A DNA stretch of 64,000 nucleotides, from the NCBI GenBank assembly GCA_041484195.1, contig JBGPHC010000007.1, positions 92,685-156,684 on the forward strand, written 5' to 3'. The position numbers and the translations under genes are program-made. This DNA is from PSRI01 sp041484195. GTDB lineage: Bacteria; Bacteroidota; Bacteroidia; Chitinophagales; Chitinophagaceae. The notes below the pieces were generated by a model that was given only the letters and a program-made list of their open reading frames with translations, made no database searches and was not told where the DNA came from. Of this stretch, positions 37,670-45,604 are shown piece after piece; position 1 is the first letter of the stretch, and each line of letters starts with the position of its first letter.

Positions 37670-37884
37670 ACCCCAATGTTCACAGCTTGGCGAAGAACTG
37701 GTATTCGAAATCCGTCAGCCTGGAACCCCCGATAGCTATCGGGGCTGAGTAAAGATAAAAAGTTCATTGTTATTTCAGTCGCCAAATTTATAACGTGGAC
37801 CTGGAACTGAAGCTCAATAGCGAAACAAAAGTTGATGCTGCGTTAAGTCAGCCGGCTTTTTCCCAAGCCTTTTGCTAGCGGCTG
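37670..37884. repeat. Cassette repeat (attC-like) 11
   Basis: Left end CCCCAATGTTCACAGCTTGG; right end CCCAAGCCTTTTGCTAGCGG. It contains the palindrome CCCCGATAGCTATCGGGG and the AATCCGTCAGCC motif. Confidence 0.75.
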
Positions 37885-37927
37885 GCATATTTTCCTGCCT
37901 GCGATGTACTATATCAATAAATAATCA

Positions 37928-38326
37928 TTAGATTTTTTTCTGTATTAACCAGTGATGTCCAAACGGGTCTTCGATTTCTCCCTGGCGATATCCATATTCA
38001 TAGTCTTTCGCTGGATTTATTTCAGTCGCACCTGCCTTAATTGCATTGCTCATCACAGCGTCTACATCTGAAACAAATAATCCGATAATGCACGTTGTCC
38101 CGCTATGTTTTTCAGGAGAAAACAAATTCGGATTTGCAGTTACCTCATGTAAGTGAAATATAGCTCCGTCAATAGAAAGTTCGGCAACATGAAGGCTACC
38201 ATCCTCATTGGAAAAATGTAGTTGCTCTGTTGCTCCAAATGCACTTGAGTAAAATGAAATATCGTTTACTCCGTTATTAATGAAAAGTTGTGGCGCAAAA
38301 AATGTTTTACTATTTTCTTTTGTCAT
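37928..38326 (-). CDS. VOC family protein (copy B, PhnB-like)
   Basis: A 132-residue protein of the PhnB-like VOC group. FAPQLFINNGVNDISFYSSA, FGATEQLHF, FHLHEVTANPNLFSP and the closing RQGEIEDPFGHHWLI are group signatures. The catalytic function of PhnB-like proteins is unknown. No signal peptide. It sits between repeats 11 and 12a. Confidence 0.88.
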   Translation of the reverse strand: MTKENSKTFFAPQLFINNGVNDISFYSSAFGATEQLHFSNEDGSLHVAELSIDGAIFHLHEVTANPNLFSPEKHSGTTCIIGLFVSDVDAVMSNAIKAGATEINPAKDYEYGYRQGEIEDPFGHHWLIQKKI

Positions 38327-38441
38327 ATTATTTTTTTAAATTGATTTTTTTAATAGCTGAAACATGTATTCACTTTTTTCATCTTAGTTTGTTAATGTCT
38401 GTTTATGTCAGTCAATTTAAAGCTTGCACTGTCGCGAAAAG

Positions 38442-38588
38442 CTTGCCGCTAATGTACAAGGCTTTGTGCACGTGGGGGATTAGAATTCCGTCTTCCACTA
38501 ACCCCCGATAAACGCTATCGAACAATTCGCCGATCAATTATTTAAAGCTGTCTTTAGGGTTGCACATAAAGGCTCAGGATTCACGATG
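38442..38588. repeat. Cassette repeat (attC-like) 12a
   Basis: Left end GCCGCTAATGTACAAGGCTT with TTGTGCACG; right arm GGTTGCACATAAAGGCTCAG. Interior TTAGAATTCCGTC. It directly abuts 12b with no gene between. Confidence 0.7.
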
Positions 38589-38780
38589 TGCGGTATAAGT
38601 ATTCCGTCCTGCATGAAACCGAAGTTGAGTAAAAATACAAAAGCAGGTATTAAAAACTTTTGCCCGGCGCTATTCGCCGGCTGGAACCCCGATGGGTATC
38701 GGGGCCGAATAGTAATATGAGACCGATTGCTCTTTGTTGCCCCGCCATATTGCCAATGCAATGGTATAGGCAGGGTCATT
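38589..38780. repeat. Cassette repeat (attC-like) 12b
   Basis: Right end GCCATATTGCCAATGCAATG close to those of repeats 1 and 19; interior AAGTATTCCGTCCTGC and a GATGGGTATCGGGG palindrome relative. Its left end is fused to the right end of 12a. Confidence 0.65.
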
Positions 38781-39222
38781 CCTTGTTTTCTACTTTCGGC
38801 ATAGCTGCCACAAGCGCATGTTTTGCCATAACCAGCTTTAATTTTTCTACGTCAGGCGGGCCACCCGCGTTTAGAATTTCAGCAATCTCCTTAAAGTAGT
38901 TTGGTCCCAGCAGAGCAGGAGTAATTACTGCTAGAGTTTTGCAGTCTTCTTGCTTTAAATTATTGAAACCATGAACTGCACCACGGGGAATAAAATGAGT
39001 TTCACCCGGAGCAATGTCTATAGCCTTACCTTCAACTGTAAAAGTAATAACGCCTTCTAATCCATAAATAGTTTCATCGTAATACTCATGATAATGCGGT
39101 ATGGGTACTCTGGCGCCTGCAGGAACTGTAAATTCAAACATTGCTGCAGAGCCATTGGTATCTGCAGCTTCCAGTAAGAAGTCAATGGAAACTTCACCAC
39201 ATCTGATTGTTTCATTTTTCAT
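38776..39222 (-). CDS. Cupin-domain protein
   Basis: About 148 residues from the ATG at 39222 (MKNETIRCGEVSIDFLL). Cupin motif 1 is VPIPHYHEYYDETIYGLEG with the H-x-H-x(4)-E metal set, and motif 2 is ETHFIPRGAVHGFNN. A single metal-binding beta barrel; relatives are dioxygenases, isomerases or sensors. It is 70 nt downstream of the Crp-type gene on the same strand, so that regulator may control it. Its stop lies at the edge of repeat 12b. Confidence 0.9.
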   Translation of the reverse strand: MKNETIRCGEVSIDFLLEAADTNGSAAMFEFTVPAGARVPIPHYHEYYDETIYGLEGVITFTVEGKAIDIAPGETHFIPRGAVHGFNNLKQEDCKTLAVITPALLGPNYFKEIAEILNAGGPPDVEKLKLVMAKHALVAAMPKVENKE

Positions 39223-39291
39223 GATAATGATTTTTTTATGTGTCAAACATACTGAGGTGAAGTAACAAAGATCTTGATTTGAAATAAGAAA

Positions 39292-39873
39292 TTATTTTTG
39301 AGTAATTTTCTTCCGTATGCGGCTTAACGTCTCCGGTGTCATTGCTAAATAAGATGCAATGTGATATAATGGTATTCGTTGAAGCAGACCAGGTTCTTCA
39401 TTTATAAAACGCAGATATTTTTCTTCGGGAGTTTCAACTGTAGCTTCCGCAAGCCGCTTTTTAAGCATGTAATTGGTATCCTGCTGTGCTCTTATAAAAC
39501 CCATGGTAAAAGAATGAATCTGAGTTACCGCATATATCCAGTTTTTTTGATTTATGATTTGGAGTTTACCGTCTTCAAGAGCCTGCAGGTTTAATTCAGT
39601 TGGAGTATTATCCAGGAAACTTACCAGTTCACTGGCCCATCCGCCCTCCACTTTGAAGTAAATTGTACGCTCCTCTCCATTATTATTAATATAATATTGT
39701 CTTAAACATCCTTCCTCTATAAAATAAACGTATTTAGCGATGTTTCCCTGCTGAAAAAGGTGTTCGTTTTTCTTAACCGCACATGACTCAAACAGGGGAA
39801 CAAGCCTTGCACAATCTTTGTGAGATAATTTATATACTTGTCTAAATTGAGTTAAAAGTAGTGAGTTGTCCAT
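39292..39873 (-). CDS. Crp/Fnr-family regulator (copy A)
   Basis: A 193-residue regulator. Residues 1-120 form a cyclic-nucleotide-binding-like barrel (HLFQQGNIAKYVYFIEEGCL, RTIYFKVEGGWASEL). The C-terminal winged helix is LYHIASYLAMTPETLSRIRK. No cysteine cluster for an Fe-S centre is visible, so FNR-type oxygen sensing is unlikely. Upstream of the cupin gene. Similar in plan to the protein at 59045-59638. Confidence 0.9.
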   Translation of the reverse strand: MDNSLLLTQFRQVYKLSHKDCARLVPLFESCAVKKNEHLFQQGNIAKYVYFIEEGCLRQYYINNNGEERTIYFKVEGGWASELVSFLDNTPTELNLQALEDGKLQIINQKNWIYAVTQIHSFTMGFIRAQQDTNYMLKKRLAEATVETPEEKYLRFINEEPGLLQRIPLYHIASYLAMTPETLSRIRKKITQK

Positions 39874-39883
39874 ATCTGAAATG

Positions 39884-40090
39884 AGCCCGTCTATAAGGGT
39901 TGGGCTTTGCGCAGCCCTGCTAAATATAATTCCTCCCAGTCCGGCTTCCGATGCTGATTAAAGATACAAAAGTTGATGATCAGTAGAATATTGGCCAGAA
40001 TATTATCGGCCCATAGCTTAAGCCTATCAGCGAATAATAGCCGAGTGTTTATCCGTCGCCCCGCTTGGGAAAACCCTTGTTAGCGGCAAT
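39884..40090. repeat. Cassette repeat (attC-like) 13
   Basis: Left end AGGGTTGGGCTTTGCGCAGC; right end AAAACCCTTGTTAGCGGCAA. The right 75 nt plus the following gene tail are a diverged duplicate of 36305-36470. Confidence 0.8.
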
Positions 40091-40106
40091 GCTTTTGATC
40101 ATTGAT

Positions 40107-40172
40107 TTAAAGTATTAGTATTCTCTCAAGGCAAATACTGTTTTCGGGATCTTCATAAGGTCCAAGATTTGA
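40107..40172 (-). pseudogene. C-terminal fragment of a GNAT acetyltransferase
   Basis: The minus strand reads TSNLGPYEDPENSICLERIL and a stop at 40107, a clear relative of the last residues of the acetyltransferase at 36399-36854 (ISNFGRYKDSENSICFEKIL). Only about 22 codons remain; the rest of the gene is replaced by the lipoprotein remnant. The similarity continues into the repeat on the left, so repeat and gene tail were copied together. Confidence 0.85.
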
Positions 40173-40174
40173 TG

Positions 40175-40434
40175 TAAACATCTTCTGCAATGAAAGGATT
40201 AGCGGTCATTAAGTTCATGTCAATTAAATATTGATAACTCATTTTTTTGAATGTTTCATGAATCATTAACAGATTTTTCGGATCTCATATCCAGGCATTT
40301 TTTGTGGGATCCTTGCGCTGAAGGTCGAAAAACCCTGGGTGTGCTTCGATATAGCTCTCAACATGTTTGTCTGGCGAGTTACAACTGAAGAAAAGCGTGA
40401 GACTTAATATGGTTATTAGAATGCAGGGTTTCAT
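40175..40434 (-). pseudogene. Truncated lipoprotein gene with in-frame stop
   Basis: From the ATG at 40434 the frame gives MKPCILITILSLTLFFSC, a lipoprotein signal ending in a lipobox cysteine, then NSPDKHVESYIEAHPGFFDL. TGA at 40285-40287 interrupts it. The same frame continues MIHETFKKMSYQYLIDMNLM before running into the acetyltransferase fragment. I do not recognise the family. The start lies 2 nt from repeat 14. Confidence 0.65.
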
Positions 40435-40435
40435 C

Positions 40436-40633
40436 GAATAACGCACAGCAAGCAGGGCTATCTGCTGTACCGATATCTTGTTTTATCCGCCGAAGCTTGC
40501 GTCATCGGGCACCGAAGCGCCAGCGAAGGTGACCACCCCTAAAGCTTTAGCGCAGGTGGTTAGAAAGGGCGGTTGATCCTTCAGCCCCATATATTCTTCA
40601 GCTATCATAGAAGACAACCCCCATGTTAGCTTC
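40436..40633. repeat. Cassette repeat (attC-like) 14
   Basis: Left end ATAACGCACAGCAAGCAGGG; right end GACAACCCCCATGTTAGCTT. It carries CCTAAAGCTTTAGCGCAGG and the CCGCCGAAGCTTGCGTCATC stretch found almost unchanged in repeat 8. Confidence 0.8.
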
Positions 40634-40638
40634 CATAT

Positions 40639-41239
40639 TCAGTTTGTCCTGTCAAATAGCTTGAAATATATTTCTGGATGCAGTCTCTTAAACCAATCAA
40701 GCATGTCTTCACCCGTAAGCCTTTGTGACTGATAATTCTTTAATTCTTTTTTATAGGAAGTCAATCCTGGTATATCCTCGTTTTTCAAAAGGTCGCGAAG
40801 TAATTGAAATTGCTGTTCTCTGGTTTGAGTGTACTGAATTTGCCTATGTTGGTTTATCGTCCAGGTTGCCCTATTATCTTTAATTCTATTTGAATAATTA
40901 TTAGGCCTTCTACCGATCAAGACAAAGCACAATTTAGGAAAGAATATGATTAGGCCTGTAAAACAGATCCTCAATGGTCTTGGTCCTTCGTATTGAATCC
41001 ACTTGTGAAGTTGTTATTGAAATGATTTCGTCCCTGTGTGCGATATCGGTGTTGTTACATGTGTCGAGAAAGGTTTGCTTAATTGTAATTATTAGTTTCG
41101 AAAAATGTGACTTAAAATCAGCAAGCGTAGCATTTTCTCTTAATGGATAGAACTCGTTTCCACCATATACTTCCCAAAATAGGAAGGTCAACCCTCCGTT
41201 AACTTTATAGAGACCCTTTACAAATTCAGACTCTTTCAT
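40639..41239 (-). pseudogene. Unknown protein split by a frameshift
   Basis: Two overlapping frames look like halves of one protein of about 200 residues. The upstream part (41239 to 40934) starts MKESEFVKGLYKVNGGLTFL and ends TIEDLFYRPNHILS. The downstream part (from about 40960 to 40639) continues FPKLCFVLIGRRPNNYSNRI and ends WFKRLHPEIYFKLFDRTN. A one-base change near 40945 would join them. PKLCFVLIGR recalls a beta strand before a phosphate- or nuclease-type loop, but I cannot assign a family. It lies tightly between repeats 14 (6 nt) and 15 (4 nt). Confidence 0.6.
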
Positions 41240-41242
41240 ATA

Positions 41243-41439
41243 ATGGCAACGTTTTCGGCTTGGCGAAGTGCGGGGATTAGCATTCCGTCTGCCCGGAGCT
41301 GATGTTAATTAATAGTAGATTCAAAGTTTTATTCAAATGGCCATTTTAAGTTGTCCCACCCAGGGCCGGAGCCGATTAGCGGAATAATGCTGATAGGTTG
41401 TACGTCAGCCCTCATTTTACCAAACCGCTTGTTAGCGCC
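41243..41439. repeat. Cassette repeat (attC-like) 15
   Basis: Left end GGCAACGTTTTCGGCTTGGC; right end TACCAAACCGCTTGTTAGCG. Interior TTAGCATTCCGTCTGCC. The stop codon of the membrane gene at 41432 is inside the right core. Confidence 0.82.
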
Positions 41440-41845
41440 TGGCTTTCTGTTGAGTTGATGTCCATTTCCTTTGACCGAAAAACTTGTAACTTAATTTAAA
41501 ACCGATTATTAACGCTACAACAAACCCGGTGTACCTAACCAAATAATCGCTACGAAGAAACCCATCGTCTGTATAATGTTGATATGTCCCTAATGCAATA
41601 AAAATGATGCTCAACGAGAAAACTAAAATGCCTGCGTGCTTTTTTTGTATTGGAACAAATGCACAGGCTAAAAAAAGAAACAGCCCAAAAGCTAAAGATG
41701 GAACAAGTAGAAATTGTATCCAATATTGAAAAGGGGTCAGGTTATTCATATCTACTTTTCCTGTGTGGTGCATTATAAAATTTGCAGGCCCCAGTGTTAT
41801 TACTCCTGCGAGTAGAACTCCTAAAATCCATTTAATCCATTTCAT
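41432..41845 (-). CDS. Four-helix membrane protein, unknown
   Basis: About 137 residues from the ATG at 41845 (MKWIKWILGVLLAGVITLGP). Four hydrophobic helices: ILGVLLAGVITLG, FLLVPSLAFGLFLFLACAFV, AGILVFSLSIIFIALGTY, YTGFVVALIIGFKLSYKF. No family assigned. Its TAA stop coincides with the CTAAC of the repeat core. It shares a cassette with the VOC remnant upstream, without a repeat between them. Confidence 0.6.
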   Translation of the reverse strand: MKWIKWILGVLLAGVITLGPANFIMHHTGKVDMNNLTPFQYWIQFLLVPSLAFGLFLFLACAFVPIQKKHAGILVFSLSIIFIALGTYQHYTDDGFLRSDYLVRYTGFVVALIIGFKLSYKFFGQRKWTSTQQKARR

Positions 41846-41849
41846 TATT

Positions 41850-42208
41850 ATCGTTAAAAGTTGATAGATTGATGGTCTGGTAAAGATAAAACACATTACG
41901 AACCGGGTCTGAAAATCTTGCTATAACTTCAGATGAGTTGTTATCAGGGGATTGAATAACCCTGCCACTATTTTCTACAATTAATTTCAAAGTCCCGGAA
42001 GCTCTGTTACAGGTTCCCTGTCAAGCACCCACATTCCGCTTACGTGCCCAACAGTATCGTCAAATGAAACATTGCCCTCGTTGTCTTCCCGAATATTCGA
42101 GCCAAATACAGTTTAATGAAACTTTGAAGACTGTTGAATGTCAACAGGAGAAATTTCAATGTAGCAAATTTTTCCGTTGGCAAAAGTTGGCTGTAAACTT
42201 TTGTCCAT
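41850..42208 (-). pseudogene. VOC-family gene remnant
   Basis: From the ATG at 42208 the frame gives MDKSLQPTFANGKICYIEIS and VDIQQSSKFH, then an in-frame TAA, then TVFGSNIREDNEGNVSFDDT and VGHVSGMWVLDREPV before a stop at 41987. A second frame continues KLIVENSGRVIQSPD and SEVIARFSDPVRNVFYLYQT, the usual C-terminal strand of a VOC protein. One nonsense codon, one frameshift and a deletion of roughly 15-20 residues are needed, so it is a dead gene. Its family is the VOC group with a D-D-T-V-G-x-V-S-G core. Confidence 0.8.
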
Positions 42209-42258
42209 ATTTTTTACAACTTTTTTATGTCGTTAAATCGTTGTAGGGTCACTCTAAG

Positions 42259-42344
42259 CTGCTGCTAACGTTCAGGGCCTGCCGAAGTGGGCGAAATAGA
42301 ATTCCGTCCGCCCCCATTTTGGCAAACACCTTATTAGCGGTTCG
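42259..42344. repeat. Cassette repeat (attC-like) 16, short form
   Basis: Shortest complete site (86 nt). Left GCTAACGTTCAGGGCCTGCC then GAAGTGGGCG; right CCGCCCCCATTTTGGCAAAC then ACCTTATTAGCGG. The two halves fold back directly around AAATAGAATTC. The right half is close to that of repeat 22. Confidence 0.87.
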
Positions 42345-42349
42345 TTGCT

Positions 42350-43033
42350 TTATTCTGCTGTCAACAATTGTTCAAAGAAGGCACCAATATTATTTACTTT
42401 ATCCACAAAATGAAGCTCCAAAATCCAATGTCTTTTGTTTCCGTATTTGTCTAATTGCAGTATATCATTATGATTGCCTGGGTGTACATCTAAACACAAA
42501 TCATTAGGGTCATCGGGTTGCTCATGAGGAAAACGACCTACAATATGACCAGCTATTGCATTTCCAAATTCATAGCCATAGCGTTTTGTAAGGTCAGTAA
42601 CGTAATTAAAATATTCGGCACCAGTAAGATTGTTTTGTTTAAAATACCAGGCATTCGCTTCGTGCCATGCGGCTTCTATATCTTTTTTCACCCTTAGTTT
42701 CAAAGGGTCGTTGCCTAAAATATATGTTCTTCCAAGGTCTGCTTCCCAACCTTCAAAAATGGGATGAAAATCGAAGAACAGTATATCATCTTCTTGAATA
42801 ATTAGGTCAGGTGGGTTTGCAATGAAGGGTTGTAATGTATTAATGCCTGTTCTCACAATTTTTTTGTGCCAATGATTTTCAATACAAAAATCTTCTTTGG
42901 CAATTTTTACTATTTCATCGCAAAGTTCTTTCTCAGATTTCCCAGAAACTATTAACCCTCTTTCCTCTACTGTATAAAATAATTCTTTTGCTTTTTGTTC
43001 GGCAAGAATTAGTCTTTGTTTCACTTCGTTCAT
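42350..43033 (-). CDS. M24 (aminopeptidase P-like) family protein, copy A
   Basis: A 227-residue protein with the pita-bread fold catalytic domain of M24 peptidases but without the N-terminal creatinase domain. Candidate metal ligands are Asp in LFFDFHPIFEGWEADLGRTY (two), His in GHIVGRFPHEQ and Glu in WILELHFV. The final Glu of the usual set of five is not obvious, so activity is uncertain. It is clearly related to the protein at 58308-58979 (shared runs include NPPDLIIQEDDILF). Six nt separate its stop from repeat 16. Confidence 0.83.
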   Translation of the reverse strand: MNEVKQRLILAEQKAKELFYTVEERGLIVSGKSEKELCDEIVKIAKEDFCIENHWHKKIVRTGINTLQPFIANPPDLIIQEDDILFFDFHPIFEGWEADLGRTYILGNDPLKLRVKKDIEAAWHEANAWYFKQNNLTGAEYFNYVTDLTKRYGYEFGNAIAGHIVGRFPHEQPDDPNDLCLDVHPGNHNDILQLDKYGNKRHWILELHFVDKVNNIGAFFEQLLTAE

Positions 43034-43157
43034 AATTTTTTATTTTTCCATTAAATATAAATCAAATCCTGTTTGTCAGGTCTTTTAAAAGGCATGTATC
43101 AAAAAATAAAAAGCCAAAATGTCCTTCCACTGTCATTTAAGGAAGCGGTTTGCAATG

Positions 43158-43359
43158 ACCTCTAACGAACAGGTATTGCCGAACGTGTGGAATTAGTATT
43201 CAGTCCGCTGGAACCACTGCCTGGCCTTCGATATAGTTAAATATTAAGAGCTAAGATTTTGCTTTGTTCGTCAAGCCCCTCACTGAAGTACAACAGAATT
43301 ACCGATGCTGATTGTTCCAATGTTGAGCCCCACTCTTGGCAATACTCTTGTTAGCGGTT
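43158..43359. repeat. Cassette repeat (attC-like) 17
   Basis: Left CTAACGAACAGGTATTGCCG; right CTTGGCAATACTCTTGTTAG. Near-exact complement of TATTGCC and GGCAATA at the same offset from each end. Interior TTAGTATTCAGTCCGC. Confidence 0.88.
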
Positions 43360-43437
43360 CGGGCTTTTTTTGGAGTTGTTGATTTATTGATCAATTTTTC
43401 CCAATGTCAAGCCTTTAATCTTACTCCTTAATTTTAT

Positions 43438-44025
43438 TTATTTGCCGGGCTTGCGTCTATTTGACAATACTATACGCACAAATCTTGATGCAATATATAA
43501 TATTACTGGTCGAACATATAGATATAGTACTGCACCAACCAACGCTAATATGATTCCAACCGCAGTTGGTAGCACCACACCAAATGTAAAGGTCATACCA
43601 ATGACAAAGCCAAGCATGCACTCGGCCCGATAAATCGGAAAGAACAGTGCAAGTAGAAAGAGTCCAGAAAGTATGTATCCTGAAATATTAGAATAGCCAA
43701 AAGTAAAAAAGACAGAAAGCAGTATTCCAAAAAATAAAGCACCAGTGAACCCATAAAGTATATTTCCCAGGTGTTTTGATACTTTTGACTTTTCAACATT
43801 GTCACGCATTAATCTCTTTTGGATGCGATACAGTAGAAACCATGTAAGTAAAGGAAGTAAAAGACCGCCCCACCAATTAGAAATTGCAGGCAGGTCTTCT
43901 CTATGCAAAATATGATGGCTTGGTACACCTCCATGATAATGGTTCCAGGCTAATAGTGACCATATAGCAATTGTTACTATTCCTGTAAAATAGAGACTGG
44001 TCTTAAAAAAAGCCTTTTCGTTCAT
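43438..44025 (-). CDS. Multi-pass membrane protein, unknown
   Basis: About 195 residues from the ATG at 44025 (MNEKAFFKTSLYFTGIV), preferred over 44088 because it begins just before the first helix. Five to six hydrophobic helices follow, including WWGGLLLPLLTWFLLYRI, ILSGLFLLALFFPIYRA and VGIILALVGAVLYLYVRPVI, and a basic tail LSNRRKPGK. No family recognised. Repeat 17 lies 78 nt beyond its stop. Confidence 0.6.
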   Translation of the reverse strand: MNEKAFFKTSLYFTGIVTIAIWSLLAWNHYHGGVPSHHILHREDLPAISNWWGGLLLPLLTWFLLYRIQKRLMRDNVEKSKVSKHLGNILYGFTGALFFGILLSVFFTFGYSNISGYILSGLFLLALFFPIYRAECMLGFVIGMTFTFGVVLPTAVGIILALVGAVLYLYVRPVILYIASRFVRIVLSNRRKPGK

Positions 44026-44084
44026 AAAATCTGATTTTAAATAGTCTTCCCGGTTTGCTTGTTCATTGTCGTCTTTTTGTCTCA

Positions 44085-44226
44085 CCACAAACGTTCGGGC
44101 CTTGGCGTTGCGGGTGAAATTGAAATCCGTCCGCCTGGCCCATAACCTAAAGATAAATAGTATTACTACTGCTCAAAACATATTCGTCAGCACCTGATAA
44201 CGCCAAGAGCAATGTTCTGCGCGTGG
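44085..44226. repeat. Cassette repeat (attC-like) 18
   Basis: Left ACGTTCGGGCCTTGGCGTTG; right AACGCCAAGAGCAATGTTCT. GGCCTTGGCGTT and AACGCCAAG are complementary. Interior GAAATCCGTCCGCCTGG. Confidence 0.8.
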
Positions 44227-44714
44227 GCTGGTCGGGGAAAAACGCAATTAATAGATGTGTTTTTCTCATTGAAATGTTTATTGTCGAACCTGGCTTCATT
44301 CTGCAAATCGGAATATAAAATGAATGTTATTGTTTAATATGTCTGACGGAGAGCGGGTGAAAGTCCCGTACTTTCAGTTGTATTGCCGGTTTGCGGCACC
44401 ACCAGATTTAATTGTGTGTTATGCAAGCCGGCAGAAAAGAAAATAAGCCAGGAATCCGTCGGCCTGAATTAGGAAGTCTTAAAATTCAACCAAGCCATCG
44501 TGAAAGTTTCAATAGCAAAACTGATGTCCCGGAGAGTTGTTACTAAAAATAAAAATTAATTCTGTTGCTTAATAGTAAATGTCAAGCCGGGACAAAGCTG
44601 AATAGTCTCACAGAGCTTGAACGACGCTTTGCGTAGTGCCCCAATAACATAAATGCTTATATTATGCGCAGGCAAAGTTCAATATCGCGCGTGTTGTGGC
44701 ACCCGAGTCTGTGT
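44227..44714. other. Gene-free stretch within the array
   Basis: About 490 nt with no gene. It includes GGGTGAAAGTCCCGTACTTT near 44355, a hairpin-forming element of unknown nature, and GTGTGTTATGCAAGCCGG near 44415, which resembles a repeat right end. It may be an emptied cassette with degraded repeat pieces. Confidence 0.4.
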
Positions 44715-45446
44715 TCAGCCGCTTGCTTTGTCCAGCTCAGCCATCCCAGATGACCGTAGTCTATTAAACAGAAGCCAAAAGCCCATTATCAGTTCGAAAA
44801 CAAAAATAGGACCGCCGTAAATCTCCACAGGGACCACCTTCGCAAGCTCGGGAAAAATGATGAACGAGAAGGCGCATGCTCCCATCAGAAAGGAAGCAAA
44901 CACCCCCCAGGCTGCCAATACTCTCGGAATGAAGCCGGACTTAAACCACAAATAGCAGAAGGCGGTGCTTCGAAGTCCGGCGAATACCAAACCTACGTTA
45001 TACGTAGCGTCATGCGCACCGATCGACAGTCTCGCCAACGCCTGCAATCGACTTACTTCGAATGCTTGCAAATAGTCCGCACCGCTCAGGATTCGCAGAA
45101 CGTCGAGGTCATTCAGCGTGACGACAACCAGGATTGCGGTCTCTATCAGCCCCCAACCTGCGGCCAGCAAGGCAAGGCTCCTATTGACCGGCTTGAGGAC
45201 CACGTAAAGAGCGGTGATCAGGGCTACATCGACAGCGAAGACTGTGAGATTGCTGGCGATGCCAAGGCGAAAGACCCTTTCGTGCCCCACAATGTTCATC
45301 GCAGTCTGCGCGGCATTGTCGAAGACCACTAGATTGGCCCGGACATAGAACTCGGCGAAGATTGCCGGGACAAGCGCAAATAGATAAGTGAATCCAACAA
45401 CTTTCGCTGCTTTGCGTTGTGATTCGTCGATGGTGCCGATTGTCAT
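44715..45446 (-). CDS. DUF4386 membrane protein (copy 2)
   Basis: A 243-residue protein. KVVGFTYLFALVPAIFAEFY opens it; TVFAVDVALITALYVVLKPV, VNRSLALLAAGWGLIETAIL and GFIPRVLAAWGVFASFLMGA follow, the standard DUF4386 helices. Its base use is richer in G+C than the flanking DNA. It stands 158 nt downstream of a second, still more GC-rich DUF4386 gene, with no recognisable repeat between them. Function of the family is unknown. Confidence 0.85.
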   Translation of the reverse strand: MTIGTIDESQRKAAKVVGFTYLFALVPAIFAEFYVRANLVVFDNAAQTAMNIVGHERVFRLGIASNLTVFAVDVALITALYVVLKPVNRSLALLAAGWGLIETAILVVVTLNDLDVLRILSGADYLQAFEVSRLQALARLSIGAHDATYNVGLVFAGLRSTAFCYLWFKSGFIPRVLAAWGVFASFLMGACAFSFIIFPELAKVVPVEIYGGPIFVFELIMGFWLLFNRLRSSGMAELDKASG

Positions 45447-45604
45447 TTAATTTTTCTCACAGTTTAATTGACGCCTAAATAGATTTATCCTGCAATTGCA
45501 CGAGTTGATAATCCGCTATCGCTTTGAGAGTGACAAGCTAAAGTTGCCGGGTAGGCGATCACCTGTAATATAAAGATATAAAGATGAATATCAAGCCAGC
45601 ACTA

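Noticed and set aside
40639..41239. Shedu/DUF4263-type nuclease
   Set aside because: PKLCFVLIGR is vaguely similar, but no catalytic residues could be placed, so no function is assigned.
44340..44420. Possible group II intron end
   Set aside because: Only a short resemblance (GGTGAAAGTCCCG); no domain V hairpin, no reverse transcriptase frame nearby.
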